A stretch of 64,000 nt of DNA, taken from positions 10,410,704 through 10,474,703 of the forward strand of contig OZ038452.1 of assembly GCA_964036195.1 (NCBI GenBank), in the 5' to 3' direction. The notes under the pieces are model-generated. The model was not told the origin of the DNA and did not search any database. It saw nothing but the letters and a program-made list of their open reading frames with translations. A program made the position numbers and the translations under genes. This stretch comes from Sphaerolaimus hirsutus. Taxonomy: Eukaryota > Nematoda > Chromadorea > Monhysterida > Sphaerolaimidae. Positions 44,004 to 57,200 of the stretch are shown here, in pieces (within the stretch, counting starts at the first letter, position 1; the number at the start of each line of letters is the position of its first letter).

Positions 44004-44789
44004 CAGAGTTGCGAAAGTGTATTTACACTTACCCGAAATACCCGGGTAAATGGGTATTTATATTTACACTTACACTTACACTTCCATAAAATATCCATAC
44101 ACTTTTTTTTACACTTTCCTGAGCAAAATACCCGGGTACAGAAAGTGTATTTTTTTTCTTTCAGATGGCCCTGTTTTATGCTTTTGGGAAAGCATAAAAT
44201 AGGGTCATGTACAAAAAATAACTGCACAGTGCACACATGCATTGAATGTACAAAATATGGCACATGTACAAACTGGCCTTTGATCTCCAATCTTTGATCA
44301 GTACTCATGGTATTCTACAGTTTCATCATACTTTTGTAAAAAGGACAAGATCAATGGAAATTCACCAGCTGGATACAAAGTCAACTGGCTTTTGCATTGA
44401 CATTTGCTGCATGTCCAATCTTGCATTTAAGCAGTGTGTATCGCATTGCTTAATCAGTAAATATCAACACTGAAAAAGTGCCATTATTAGTGAACTTGAT
44501 ACCACTACAGTATTTGCTACAGTCTGAAATGTTTCATAAAAATCAGAGAAATGTTAAATGATGCATAAAAATGACAAATATATTGATCTAAAGGTGAAAA
44601 CAGTGGTGTATTCTAATGATCAACAGTGAGAGCTCTTTCTAAAAAAAAATTTTACACTTACACTTTTTTTACACTTTCCTAGGAATTTTTAAAATACCTT
44701 ACACTTTTGGTATGCATACTCAAAATTTGGAAAGTGTATTTACACTTACACTTACACTTTACAAAAATACCGGTATTTTAACAACTCTG
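44004..44789. mobile_element. CAGAGTTG-family hAT-like element, copy A site
   Basis: Ends CAGAGTTGCGAAAGTG and TTTTAACAACTCTG, 8-bp duplication CAATTAAC (43996-44003, 44790-44797). Both flanks are filled with TTTACACTTACACTT units. Copy B carries a relative at a different nearby site and none at this one. No transposase is present. Confidence 0.95.
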
Positions 44790-45112
44790 CAATTAACACA
44801 CTTTCCCATTTACCCACAGTCACAAAGCTGCAGTAAAATAAAGGATATCTGTCTTACATGAACAATTTAATGTCAGTCCACGGCTTTATGTTAACCGTTT
44901 TCGTTATTATAATGTCAAAAACCAGGGTTGGGAATTTAAATGTTTTCCGATCTAAAAAGTTCGAACTGGTTATGAGGTATCGATTCTAAAAGTTTTGAGA
45001 TTATTTGAGTTCGAGTATTGATGTGAGATATTGGGTTGGGTTGTCAGCTCGTAGTGTCACATTTTGGCAATAGAATTGTTTGGGATTGGGTTATAAAATC
45101 ATCAGATATTGG

Positions 45113-45256
45113 ATAAAAACAAAAAATACAGCATCACATTACACTATACTGTATTTTTTCTACACCTAGTGTGTAGAATGTGTCACATTATACGATACGG
45201 TATAATCAGCTATCACTAGGTGTAGAACCATGGGTTAATAGAAATACGCAAATGGA
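45113..45256. other. ~145-bp insertion specific to copy A
   Basis: Copy B reads ATCATCAGAATGCAGCAG without it. The insert contains ATACTGTATTTTTTCTACACC and CTAGGTGTAGAA, an inverted pair, and two GTGTAGAATGTG-like motifs. It is probably a small MITE remnant; the ends are not clear. Confidence 0.5.
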
Positions 45257-45444
45257 AATGCAGCAGTTTTTCCAAAAAAAAATTCGTATTGCTTGAGAAA
45301 AGAGCATGATCATTGAATTGTGACACAATAAGAATGTTAAATATTCACAATAAGAATGTTAAATATCCTTATTACCAAATCAAGTGTACCTAGGTATTTG
45401 AAATCAATCTAGGTACTTCAGCGCTTTTTACGGAAAAATGACTA

Positions 45445-46941
45445 CCGTGTTTCTTCTAATAGAAGAACTCTGTTATATTTTTCGTCAACTTTTTTACCTG
45501 TCAGTCTATTGGAGGTGCCGATTAGCATTGAAAAAATCCCTGGGAGATTTATATTTAAAAAATCTCAGAAAATCTCAGAAAATATAAGATTTTCTGAGAT
45601 TTATATTTTTTCCATGATTTTTCAGAGAGATTTAATTATATTTTCTCCTGATTGAGAAAATCTCTCTATATTTGCCTATTTTCACCTTCAAATTCACTAG
45701 CTTTTTTACAAATTTTCATCTTATTTAAACAATATATTTGCTTATATACCCATTTTTAGCTATTTTCCCGCTATTTGTAGTTTTTCTTCCCCTTTTTTCT
45801 GTTCTATGGCATGAAAGAACCAATAAAAAAGTTATTTGAAAAATATTTTCTGTACACAAGTACTTTCAAGAAGTATACATAAAATAGAGTACCGGTACTT
45901 TTTCAGGGTAAATTTATATGTATTTACTTAATACTCAAGTATATGTATTTTTGAGTAAATGTAAATATGTTTTAACCCCTGAACCATACTGAACCTTGCA
46001 GTCACATGAAGACTCAGTGCTCAAGTACGGGGTTGAACTTAACCACTGGGTCTACATTGGCACTGGATGTTGCTACTTGTGCAACGGGTAAACTTATGCA
46101 CTGGGTTCTAGCCGTTTTGACAACTAAAGAGTTGACAGCATGCTTTAGAAATATTGTTACCAAATTTTGGTGAAAAAGTCATCTGATAAATTCTGTGGGG
46201 ATCATCACATGTGAAAGTAATGTATTCTACTATGAGGAAAAATGTGCCTAAACCATATTTTTGTTCATTATTCAGATACTAAATACAGGGTAGTAAAAAG
46301 TGTGCCATCAGTATATAATATGCTGTTATCATACATATGAAATTGTGAATGAAAAAGTTAAACAACGCATAGTGTGCTTACTATCTACTCTCAATGGTTC
46401 AAACATCTTGAAATATCAATGAAATCATACTTAAAGTTGAGAGATTTTATGAGATTTTTTTTGAACTGCAAGAGATTTTCTCAGAGATTTTATTATATTT
46501 TCAAAAATTACCCAAGAGATTTAATTATATTTTTTTCTCGGGAGATTTTCTGAGATAATATTTAATTATATTTTCTCAAAATCAGTCGTTTTTTTCAATG
46601 CTAGTGCCGATCTATTGGAGGCTTCCATTCTTTTTTTCACCAATTTCTTCACACATTTTTTATTTGGACACTGTTTTATTTTTAATGAAACTTGATCAAC
46701 ACTTTAATATCTAAGCATCAATTTGTAATTTAATATCAATATTTGAATGCCTTGAACGTTCTAGCCATCCATTTCTATGTTTGTATGTGTTCTGGCACCC
46801 TTCTAATGTAATATCTACCTGCCGTTCTTTTGGAGGCTGTCGTTCTATTGTTTTTGTGAGTACAAAAATGGGCCAAAACCTGCCGTTCTATTAGAGGTGC
46901 CATTCTACTGGAGGTATGCCATTCTATTAGAAGAAATACAA
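45445..46941. mobile_element. CCGTGTT-type (TA-flanked) element with nested hAT-like element
   Basis: The left end is CCGTGTTTCTTCTAATAGAA and the right end TTCTATTAGAAGAAATACAA, an imperfect complement, with TA at 45443-45444 and 46942-46943. Copy B has AAAATGACTAGGTATCTAAC uninterrupted (near 61130). CTATTGGAGGTGCCGATC-like units recur. The element at 45523-46603 is inserted in it. Confidence 0.85.
45523..46603. mobile_element. TAGCATTGAA-family hAT-like element
   Basis: Ends TAGCATTGAAAAAA and TTTTTTCAATGCTA are flanked by GTGCCGAT (45515-45522, 46604-46611). Both flanks are built of AGATTTTCTGAGATTTTATT units. The middle is unrelated AT-rich sequence, including an ATGTATTTACTTAATACTCA region. 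Confidence 0.93.
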
Positions 46942-47587
46942 TATCTAAATACCTACATTTTCTAGCTTCAGATTGGGCCCCCTTTTTATCATACACAAAA
47001 CCAGTACAATTGAATGCACATCAGAGGGAAATTGGAAGCAAGCGCACACAGACACTTGGCAGCTTGACACTTGGCACTATTTTGGACAAGGACAAGCCAT
47101 TATAAGCATCATTATGCGTAAAGTTGAATTGATTTTTTCAAACATGGATGGAAGAATGCATAAAATCTGATCTGAACATATTGAGTACACCTAAGTATTT
47201 ATTTACTGTTGATTATTGCCCACATATGGACATACCCTCCTAAATAAATATTTACAAAGGATTTAATGAATGGACCAATTGTCTAGTGCCCAAAATTTTA
47301 ATTAGCCATTTGCTTCTTTGTCGGTGAACGTCATGAGTTAACAATTAAAGCAAAATGGCTGAATTCCAGCTGCACAACATTTGCATTTACAACACTTGAA
47401 TGATTCAATGGTTTAACTGTGGACACTTTTTGCGGGTATTTTTGGGTATTGAGTTACATTAGGGTATTTGTGTCGTGTATCGATTTTGGGTTCAACTTGA
47501 TACATATTTGATTTGGGTATTTGGTTCCTGTTCCAAAAATGTGCATTTATCGCGATTGGCTCGGGTTCCAAACCCAATCAGGTACAA

Positions 47588-50178
47588 GTACTGTTACCTG
47601 CATACTTGTGCTCACCCAGTGCCAGTGTACACACGTAAATACTTGCATACCGATATTCAGCGGTTTGCTCTCGGTTTGCCGCGTAGCATATCGCTGAGCG
47701 TACTTAGGTCGCGTGCTCATGCGTCGCAGTGTCATTTCGTCGCAGCGGCTATTAGTCTTTGAGGATTTTTGGCTTGGGGAATCATTGGATACATGTGATT
47801 TGCAATTTTTGTCTCACATACAATTTTTGAGTATTCATGGATTTATTGAGTAAAAATTTTACTCAAAGATGGTATTTATGTAAGTATATGTAACACATGT
47901 GTGACAAAATATATGTAAATTGTCATGGTACTGATATTTTAATCAAGAATTATCAGCGCTGCGTGTAATTTTGGGGCATATGAAATGGAGACGTGATGAA
48001 TTCTGACAATCTGACAGTAAGTCATACTGGGACTGCGACGAAATGGCACGCGGCGGATCAGCCCGCGTCATACTACCCGGCGACAAACTAAATCCACACC
48101 TATTCAGCAGCCAAATTCGCTTTCCTACACTAGCATATGAGAGTTGTGCATTTCCGGTAAATAAAACTCACCAAATCATGCGCCTAAACGTCCCAAAACA
48201 GCTGTGTGCAGGGACGTATTTTATAAATGCCACCTAAAACAAACACCTAAATGTGTAAAGATACACCAGCTGCATGCAGCAGTGCACTCGCGGCTTACTA
48301 GCAAACCTAATAGTGTTGGAAAAAAACACCAAAAATGGTGTTAGCTGCTCCTATAAATGGAATTGTGCGCGCGCCTAAATATTGCCAAGTGATTGCTGCT
48401 GATGCTATGAGATGGAGCGCAATGTGAATAATATAAAATGCAGCGAAATATTATGGAGCTTGCCCAACACTATGTAAAAGGGAATGCTAGATCTTGCTTG
48501 GAATGGTTTAAGCCATTTGGCGCACTACAGTAAGCCAATTGGCTTGGTGCCAACAAGGTTGGCTTGTCTTGAAATTTGAAAATTCAAATTTGAGGTTCCA
48601 AATTTGAAAAGAGCTTGCATTTTCACCTGTCAGCTGTCAAGGAGAAGCTTAAATAAGATCTAAGCTAAAATGATTGATGGTGCTGACTTCAAAGGTAAAA
48701 ACTGGAACCCAAAAATGATTGACAGTAATTTTGGCGCACTACTGTAATCTGGGCTTGGCGCCATGCCAAATCGATGGTTTGTCTAGACATTTGAAGCAAA
48801 AACCTAGATAAGATCTAAAAACTGAAGCAAAAAGACCAAGATAACAATCTAGAGCTGTCAATCATAATGCATAACTGACAGAAAGTGCACACATGTTGCA
48901 AAATGTTGAGCATTTGTTGACAAACAAGTGCAGGTGTTGTTGTGCAACAGTGCAAATAGTCCCCCACAGAGAGCATTGGTGGGGAAGTTGCTATGGAATC
49001 ATGACAGAAAGTATACCCAGTTTTGTGTTGATGCAAAAGTCACCAATTAAGGTGAAACTTCGGTCGTACACTAGGGTGTGTCTGTCTTACACACATGCCT
49101 AGTGAAATTACTTGCATCAAGCGTTGTATGAATATCACTTACCTGCCTATGTTAAACTCTGCCCACTCAGGTAACAAAACTGGAGCTGTCATGTCAAACG
49201 GAAAAGCAAAAATGGGTTTTGGAACTGCAACTTTTTTGCTTGGAAAAATCAGTCTGACTTCCATGGAGAAATACTCTGTTTCTGTGCTGAACCTATTTTT
49301 AGCTCTGTGCTATTTTTGGCTTTGTGCCAATTATGGCCACTGGGTGGGCGTAGCTGCGGAGCGCTGCTTAGCTTATTCGCGGCCGGGAGCTTGAGAGAAG
49401 CTCTCACACTCTGCTTGCAGTGATAAGTGATCCCTGCAATTTGCATATTTCACATTTTACTTTGCTTTTATTCGCATTTATTCACTTAATTTGCTTGTTT
49501 TACCCTACTTACTGCTAAATTGCAATTAATCCTAATTTTTGCTGTGATTTATCCCCATTTTGCAAACTTACCATTTATTGCTGCCTAAGTTAGGTAGAAA
49601 CCTATTTTCCATCACTAGAACTACTTATTTATTAGAGCATTTGCTAGTTGTTCAATTTTCTTTTCACAACTGCCTACCATTTATCATTTTTACACCATTT
49701 ACACCTAGTAAAGTTATTTAAACTACCGATCTAAAGAATACAATTTTGCTTGCACTCATGTGCCTAGGCTTAAACGTTACATTTAGAGACATTTGCATTT
49801 GCAGTACAGCCATTTCCGTCTGCATTCAACTCTTCATTCTCTATAATTGGCTGGCTTCCAAATATTGGAATTTCTTACTTTGTCCCAACGTGCCATTTTA
49901 GTAGGAATCGCGCAGCGTATATTTACCGCACTAGGTACCGAATTTCCACCGAATTTTTGCAGTAAAAAAGCATAACAAGTAAAAACATTTAACTAAGCAC
50001 TTTAATCAACTAAATAGTGCAAGGCTATCTCCTTGCTGGCGAGCGCACCCACCCAACTTAATTTTCCCTACCTATTCACATTTTAACTAGAGTACCTGTC
50101 ACTGTGTATTTACGAAGTCCCGATAGCCACCGCCCAACACTTTACAACGTAAATAGAGTAGCCGCATACATGGTCACA
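47588..50178. other. Spacer between duplication copies, no confident gene
   Basis: It contains a 64-codon plus-strand frame (48043-48237, MARGGSARVILPGDK...) and a 99-codon frame (49095-49394), neither recognisable. TTGGCGCACTACTGTAA-like sequence occurs twice (near 48517 and 48732). 49380-50170 is AT-rich with many TTTGCATTT motifs, resembling the 3' part of an LTR, but no TG...CA pair could be fixed. If copy B has a TM2 exon it should be here; I did not find one. Confidence 0.4.
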
Positions 50179-51041
50179 CCAACACGGGCTTTCCAGCGGT
50201 GTTAACAGTTTCTATATAGCTTTTGACGTTCTAGAGTTATTCAAGTTTCAATTGTTGAATTTCCGCATTTTGCTGTCTCTGACCATATTATGGGTGGGTC
50301 GCTTGCGCCCTCCCTCTGCAGCGAGGGATGGCGCTGGCGCGCCCACCCGATTTTTTTCTGCACCAAAGGTGGCCTGAGAGGGGTGCCCCAAGGGTATATA
50401 TAAATAGTACATAGGTACTTTGGGGCACCCTAACACAAGATGAAAGCCTAACAGCTTAAATGTGGGATTTATATAATACAAAATCAAGTGATTTTTGAAA
50501 TTTAAATTTTCCACCAGTTTAAATATTTACATTAACAAAATGTCATTACAGGGTTTGTTTAAAGCCTTGAAAAAATCTAGTTTTTACTGGTATTTTACTT
50601 GACACTTGACATTTGTCTGACATTTGACAGGTCCCTTCCCCGACTACCACATGGGGATGGCGCTATTATTGCTTGTTAAATATTGAATAATTTTAATATA
50701 TGCTTTGCACGATTTTCACTAAGCTTTAGCTGTGGGTTTCCGATCACAACAAATCAGTATTAATTTTATCACAGAAATTATAGATGCCCCCAACCACAGT
50801 CCAAACTGTCCACCAACATTCCCAATAAATGTGGAAGTTGTCATAGAGTGTTTCTGTAGAAAATGATCAGTTGGTCACTGGTGGAGCGATAGAACTAGCG
50901 ATGGAAATGCGCCAGAAATGACTGGCATAGCGATTGCCGTTGTCTCAAATGGAACTAAAAATGTGGCCCTATCACATTCCATCGCTAATTTTAATTCAAA
51001 AAAACATTTCGAAACGCCGAAGTTGAACTTTGCTACTTTAC

Positions 51042-51256
51042 CTGTTGTATGTCCACATACTGCAAGTCACTGTACGCAATGTCCAAGACAATTATGTCCT
51101 CCCTATACTTGTAGCTGATCTGGCTTGGTTCAGTGTGACGCCCATTGCTCCACCACTCAAATTGGTTCGCAAAATCCATCTCCGACATTATTTGCAGTTC
51201 TGTCAAAGTACGGTTCAGATCAGAATAGAATGTCCCTTGAGAATGGGGACAAAGCA
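51042..51256 (-). CDS. Channel copy B exon 15 (pre-TM2 segment)
   Basis: Acceptor CACGCAG, donor CAACAG|GTAAAG. It encodes VLCPHSQGTFYSDL to IAYSDLQYVDIQQ. Differences from copy A are a handful of conservative or single-residue changes, for example GTFYSDLNRTLTEL where A has ETFNSDLNRILKEL. Confidence 0.85.
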
Positions 51257-54200
51257 CTGCGTGAATTGTGGCTCATTTGATGACATTTGATCTAGCTTAT
51301 TCAAGTTAGGTTGTTGTTATAGCCGGTATAAATACTGTAGACTACAAAAATAGATAGCCCCCTTATAGCCACTACTTAGTGGGATTTCAACGGTGTTTGC
51401 AAGATTAGTTTGCCCTTAAATAAATAGTATATAGCTTAATAGCTATGAAAAATGGCCTCATTTGTTTTTCAGTTCTTAATCTATAGCTGTTTGCCTGGCT
51501 GTGAATACCAGAGTTGTTAGAATTACTGAACTTTTTTAAAAAGTATATGTAAATGTAAGTATTTATTTTTTACTCACCAAAAAGTATAGAAACTCGTACT
51601 CATGCGTAAATGTGAGTAAAATACTTTTTCCCCTGGGAAAATGTAAAAGCGAGTAGTTTTTCCCCGGAAAACGTAAAAGCTACTACTTTTTACATGTGAG
51701 AGTGAGTTTTACACTGGAAGACATAATGGATGTCATTCTTTAGTGAATATTTAGTCTTTTTACAAATATTATATGATTTCATCAAAACTTTCATATTTTA
51801 GCAACAGAAAATAGTGATTTAGCAACAAAAAATACATTTTCTGTGTACGCGAGTACTTTTAAAATGTACGCGTAAAAGTGAGTACATTACTGTTTTGAAA
51901 AGTATTTGTAAATATATTTACCGCGTACTCGCGTACGCGTATTTTTCGAGTAAATGTACGTACATTTTAACAACTGTGGTGAATACATGCACATGTGAAG
52001 AAATGTTGCACATGGTAAAAGCATTTTTTGCATCGAAAATCCGAAGAATCACTTTCATAAATAGCATTTATTCTGAGAGATTTTCGATCAACACTCGCCG
52101 CCTTGCGAAAGGAAATCTCACCAGTCAGATTTGTGTGGGATTCTCGTTTACCGTATTTCCAAGAATAAACCAATACGGAATACCCACCCACACCCACTGT
52201 GAAATTATATGTAGCATTTAATTGACAAAAACTGTGTGTAGTGGAATTCGGTACATAAATACCTATAATACAAAGTAGGGTATCAAATTTCCGTTTCCGC
52301 CTTTCCGCAGAAAAATTTTTTACCTTTCCGTTTTCCGTTTTCCGGCAGCCAAAAAATTATTACCTTTCCGTTTTCCGGCAGCCGAAAAATTTTTACCTTT
52401 CCGTTTTCCGTTTTCCGGTAGCTGAAAATTTTTTACCTTTCCGTTTCCGTTTTTCCGGCCCATTTTTCCGTTTTCTGGCTGAAAATTTTTTACCTTTCCG
52501 TTTCCGTTTTACCAGGCCATTTTTCCATTTTCTGGCTCGATTTTCAGTTTTCTGGCATTTTTCCATTGTTTTTCCAATCTGTATTTATCTTCAATTGGCT
52601 CATCCCATTGTGTTGTTTTTGTCTCTTGGAGCAGCATTGACAACTGGGATTTCAGGGTCAGTGAAACAGGTGCTGTGAACCCAATTGGGTCATATGCTGA
52701 CACCAATAATTTATTCATGTTTCGTCTGGTTGGTGTTGTGATGCTGTCAATTTGCAATTTTGGTGTTGATATTGCCGACAATTTTATTCACTTTTGGACT
52801 CCTGTCGTTTTCTGCTATTTCATTCATGACTGATCTGGAGTTTGACAGCCATTCCCTCATGTTCATAGAACATTGGTTAAATAAAGCTTTGACTTTGTAA
52901 TATAGTTCTAAAGCTTCAACTTCATTCGTGACACTCATGGTGAAGTTATCGACGTAAATGTTGTTTATTATCATCGCCAACTGGTTTCGTTCCCCTTCAT
53001 TTTCTTCATATTCATTCATGTTGTTTATTGTCACATTTAAATGGTATTTTATGACTGCTCCCAAAATTGCTGGGCTGCAGACAAGTCCAAACAGTACGTG
53101 TTTAAAACGAAGTACTATTAAATTATTTTCAGTTACTGGTTTTGAGGCATCTTTCAGCCAGAAAAATTGTGTGTAGTCTCTAGCTTGGCCATGCAATCCT
53201 ATTTGCAAAAATGCCTTTTCAATATCAGCAATTAATGCTAGATTGCCTGCCCTGAACCTCAGGAGTAGGCTAATGGTGTTGTAATTGGTCCTCTAAAAAG
53301 GCACTCGTTGAAACTGGGGTTACCTGCCGACCCATCGTACACGATTCTGCATGATGTCGATTTGCCCGGCGTGATTACTGGCTGGTGTGGCAGGTAATGA
53401 ATCCCCTTGTTGTCTGTTTTGTCATCACAGATCTCAATTATTCCCTTTTCTAGTTGGTCATCCAAAACTTTCCGGTATTGTTCAAATAAGTTTGGATCTT
53501 TGTTGAATCTTCTTATCAGTGATTTGAACCGCACCAAGGCTTCTGCTTTTCCTGTGGGCAGGTCACTGATACTCTTTTTATACGGCCAGTCAATATAGTA
53601 TCGTTTGTTGTTGTCGTTGAATTTGATGCTATTTATTATCATCTCCTCTGCAATGTTGTCATCAATTGCATAGGGGTCATCAGTGATTCCCACCGCTTCT
53701 AGACTGTGAAATTGTCATAGTGTTTCCTTTCCTATGGCCACTATGGCTACTTTTTGATGATTTTTTGTTGGTTCAGTTAAGCTTGAACTACAAGTGAAGT
53801 TACAGGCATGATCCATAGTTGCAGAATGTACAGCTACCACAATCAAAGCCAAACAGGCAAACCTGCATGCTGGTTTTCCTTCTGCAAATTTGTCTATTAC
53901 CGTGCTAATTTCACTTTATTTTTTTCCGTTTCCGTGAAAATTTTGCTTTCCGTTTTCCATTTTCCGGCATTTCATTTTTCTGTTTTCCGTTTTCCGGCCG
54001 ACAATTTTTTTTTACCTTTCCGTTTTCCGTTTTCCGCTGAGTGAAATTTTTTTACCTTTCCGTTTTTCGTTTTCCAGCAGAAATTTTTTTTTACCTTTCT
54101 GTTTTCCGTTTTCCGTAAAGTGAAAAAATTTTACCTTTCCAATTTCCGTTTTCTGTAAAAAAAATTTTTTGACACCCTAATACAAAGCATAAATCACACA

Positions 54201-57200
54201 GCACTAGGGTGACAACTTTCCGTTTTCCATTTTCCGTTTCCACTTTCCGCAGGCAAATTTTTTTCCATTTCCGGCTGCTAAATTTTTTTTCCGTTTCTGT
54301 TTCCGTTTTTCCGGCTCATTTTCCATTTTCCGGCTAAATTTTTCGTTTTTCTGCCTTTTTTCCGTTTTCCGGTTCAATTATCTGTTTTCCAACTTTTTTT
54401 ACTTTCCAGCTCATTTTTTTGTTTTCTGTTTCAGCCAAACTGGTAAACATGCATGCAGGCTCTCAATTATCTGATTTTTTCTCATTTAGCAAAATTTCTG
54501 CAAATTTTTTTATTTCTGGATAAATTTCTGCAAATTTTTTTCCGTTTCCGGCAACATTTCAGCAATTTTTTTCCGTTTCCGGCATATATTTGGCAAATTT
54601 TTCCGTTTCCATTTCCGTTTTCCGGCCTTTCATTTTTCCGTTTTCCGTTCTCTGGCAAGTGCAAAAATTTTTCCGTTTCCGTTTCCGTTTTCCGCCAAAA
54701 AGTTTTTGTTGACACCCTACACAGCACACATGTTAGAAAACGAGAGATGATGCGCTAAGGTGTTTATTGAGTTTTAAAAGTTTTTTAGTCAAGTTCTACA
54801 GTAGAGGAATGAGTACTACTGAGTACGTATGTAAAATCAATGACTTTGCCATGGCTCTAATGGAATTGCTGATGACATGAAATCGAATAGAAATAAGCCC
54901 CCCCCCCACCCATTCTGCTGCCGAACCATCTGTGGTATCGCGTGGAAATACGGTATACAGAAAATTGAAAATAATGGCGCCAACCATTCTCCAGCTGTTC
55001 ATAATCGTAATATTCAAGCCAGCAATTCATATTGTCAAAAAATTCATCGCTGTTTGTCCCACCGCACCCCTTGTGTTTGCATCTTATTTCTCTTTCATTC
55101 GGTAGCAGATCCTCCAGGGGGCAGTCCCAGACCCTGTAAAATGTCAAATGTCATGCAAAGTGTCAAAAGTCATGTAAACTGCCCGGTAAAATGGCAAACG
55201 TGCATTTTACATGACTTTTGACACTTTGGATGACATTTGACATTTTACAGGACATTTTACAGGGTCTGGCATTGGCACCTGAGTGAAGCCAAATTCTGCC
55301 AAAGTCGTGTTCAGCCATTGTTCCCCTGGTCTTTGTGCCGGTTCAACATGCCACCTAAGTCTCTGGGATACCTCCAGCAGTGGTCTTATCAGTGGCATCA
55401 GCGCCACTGACGTCACCGATGTCCTGGATGGTTCGATTTTTTTGATGTTGTTTTTATGAATGTGGATCATGCAAAAATACTGAGTGTTTTTTTATAGTTC
55501 CTCAACCGGAAGTTGCTGTATTCGCATGGGGGCAGGCATTCGTTTGTGCATTCTGTGATTTTCTGCCTTACATCTGGCTGCAACAGTCTACTCTGATTCA
55601 AGGCACATTCTTGCATCTGCAAAGATTTCGCAATTGAGGATTTTTCAGCATGGCAGGAACAAAGGTTTCATGGATATTGGATAACTTGTTGGATGTTGCA
55701 AAATGGCTTTTCAGCATATTTATCAAGCAAGAACTGGGATGAGATCGGTCTCATACAATTGCAACTGGTGTAAACATCGTCCAGTGCACATTGCAGCCTG
55801 CATATCCCCACTGAATAGTCCAAGTTCAACATCTGAAGGGAATGAGAATCATTAATCATCATTAATCTGGTAATCCCCAACAACCTATGATGGCAAACGA
55901 TTTTCGAATTTCCATCTTTTTCATAAATAGTTTTGAAAATTTTGTATTTTTTGTATACTTTTCGATATTTCCACTAGGTATATTTTTGCATTTGCAAATT
56001 TTTCTGGTCAATTGCGAACACATCTTTGTGTTTTGCAGCTTCCCAGCTGCTGCCACAGACGCATTTATGCATTTTTGTTGTTCTACTCATGAGATCCTTG
56101 TTAATTTCAAGCTTTGAACTTCGTTTACGCACTTTAGGCTCACTGTTTCTCTTTTGAATGTAAATACATATGAATATAATCATAGAATGAAAACTGACGT
56201 GCATTTGTTCCATGGCCTCGTTCTGCTCGTAGCAAAGTACAGTCGGGTGAAAAAGTTCGCTCTTCTTACTCAGCATTGTCATCTTTGTGAGCTCCAATAA
56301 AATTGACGTCCTTTTGCCCGTCTCCGCCTATGACAGCGATTCAACTAGATTCACGCGGTTTTCACATGTCCAAAAAAACTATTCAAAAGCTCACATATAT
56401 CGACTCCTTTTTTGTCGGATCATGTGGTGCATTGATTCTGATCAGTGCACCGTCAAAGTTCACTTTATCATCGCTTCCATTTTGCCCACAGTAGTTTATA
56501 TCAAAGTCGGGAAAAAGTGGCACCGTGTTCGTTCTGCATATTGCGCCGATCGGCATCTTATGAAAGTCGCATGATCGAAATTGAGGTCTGATAAAGTAGT
56601 AATCGAATTTTGTTATTGGACGTGGACATTCAGGTTGTTCTTGGAATGGGAATCCATTGTCATTTTGCCAATGCTTGTTTTCTGCATTTAGATTCAGAAT
56701 GTGTTTGTATTTCAAGATTTCAAATGAGGAAGTTTAACAAAAAGAAATGACTTCTTTGAGTGTGCATTTTCAAATTGCTGTGTTCATAATTCAGGTCCAG
56801 CACAATGCTGACACCCCTGCCAGGGACCGTCTGTCTGACGCCCTGCCTGTGCAGTTCTAACACAAAGCATTTTCCATATTCCGGGTCAAATACCTGCAAA
56901 CAGACATTCTGAACTATAAAATACCAATATCTCAAGTCATTAAAATACAAAATGACTTAAAAATATGTTATTTACCTCTGTGACATATTTTTTGCAGTCT
57001 CTTTCACCGCTGCCAGTATCTGGTGCACCGATGTGACACTCCCTAATAAACTGCTCCACTCTAAAGCCGGCCTGGAATTTTAAATGGAAAACAAAACAGT
57101 AGAGTGGTGTAAAGATAAAATGAATTTTTCAGTTCAATGGCATATCCACTGGACCTTAAGATAGAATTGGCCTGCATTTTTTGGTGTCCAAATCTTGTAG

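Larger units (their letters stand above)
14740..47587. other. Tandem segmental duplication, copy A
   Basis: This 32.8-kb block matches 50179-62215 in the same orientation and order: CAACACGGGC start, channel exons 15 to 1, the ATATGGCCCGCCACC segment, and the GGTTCCAAACCC end. Between blocks of close similarity, copy A carries at least ten extra inserts. Several have exact empty sites in copy B. The reverse case also occurs, so each copy serves as outgroup for the other. Confidence 0.93.
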
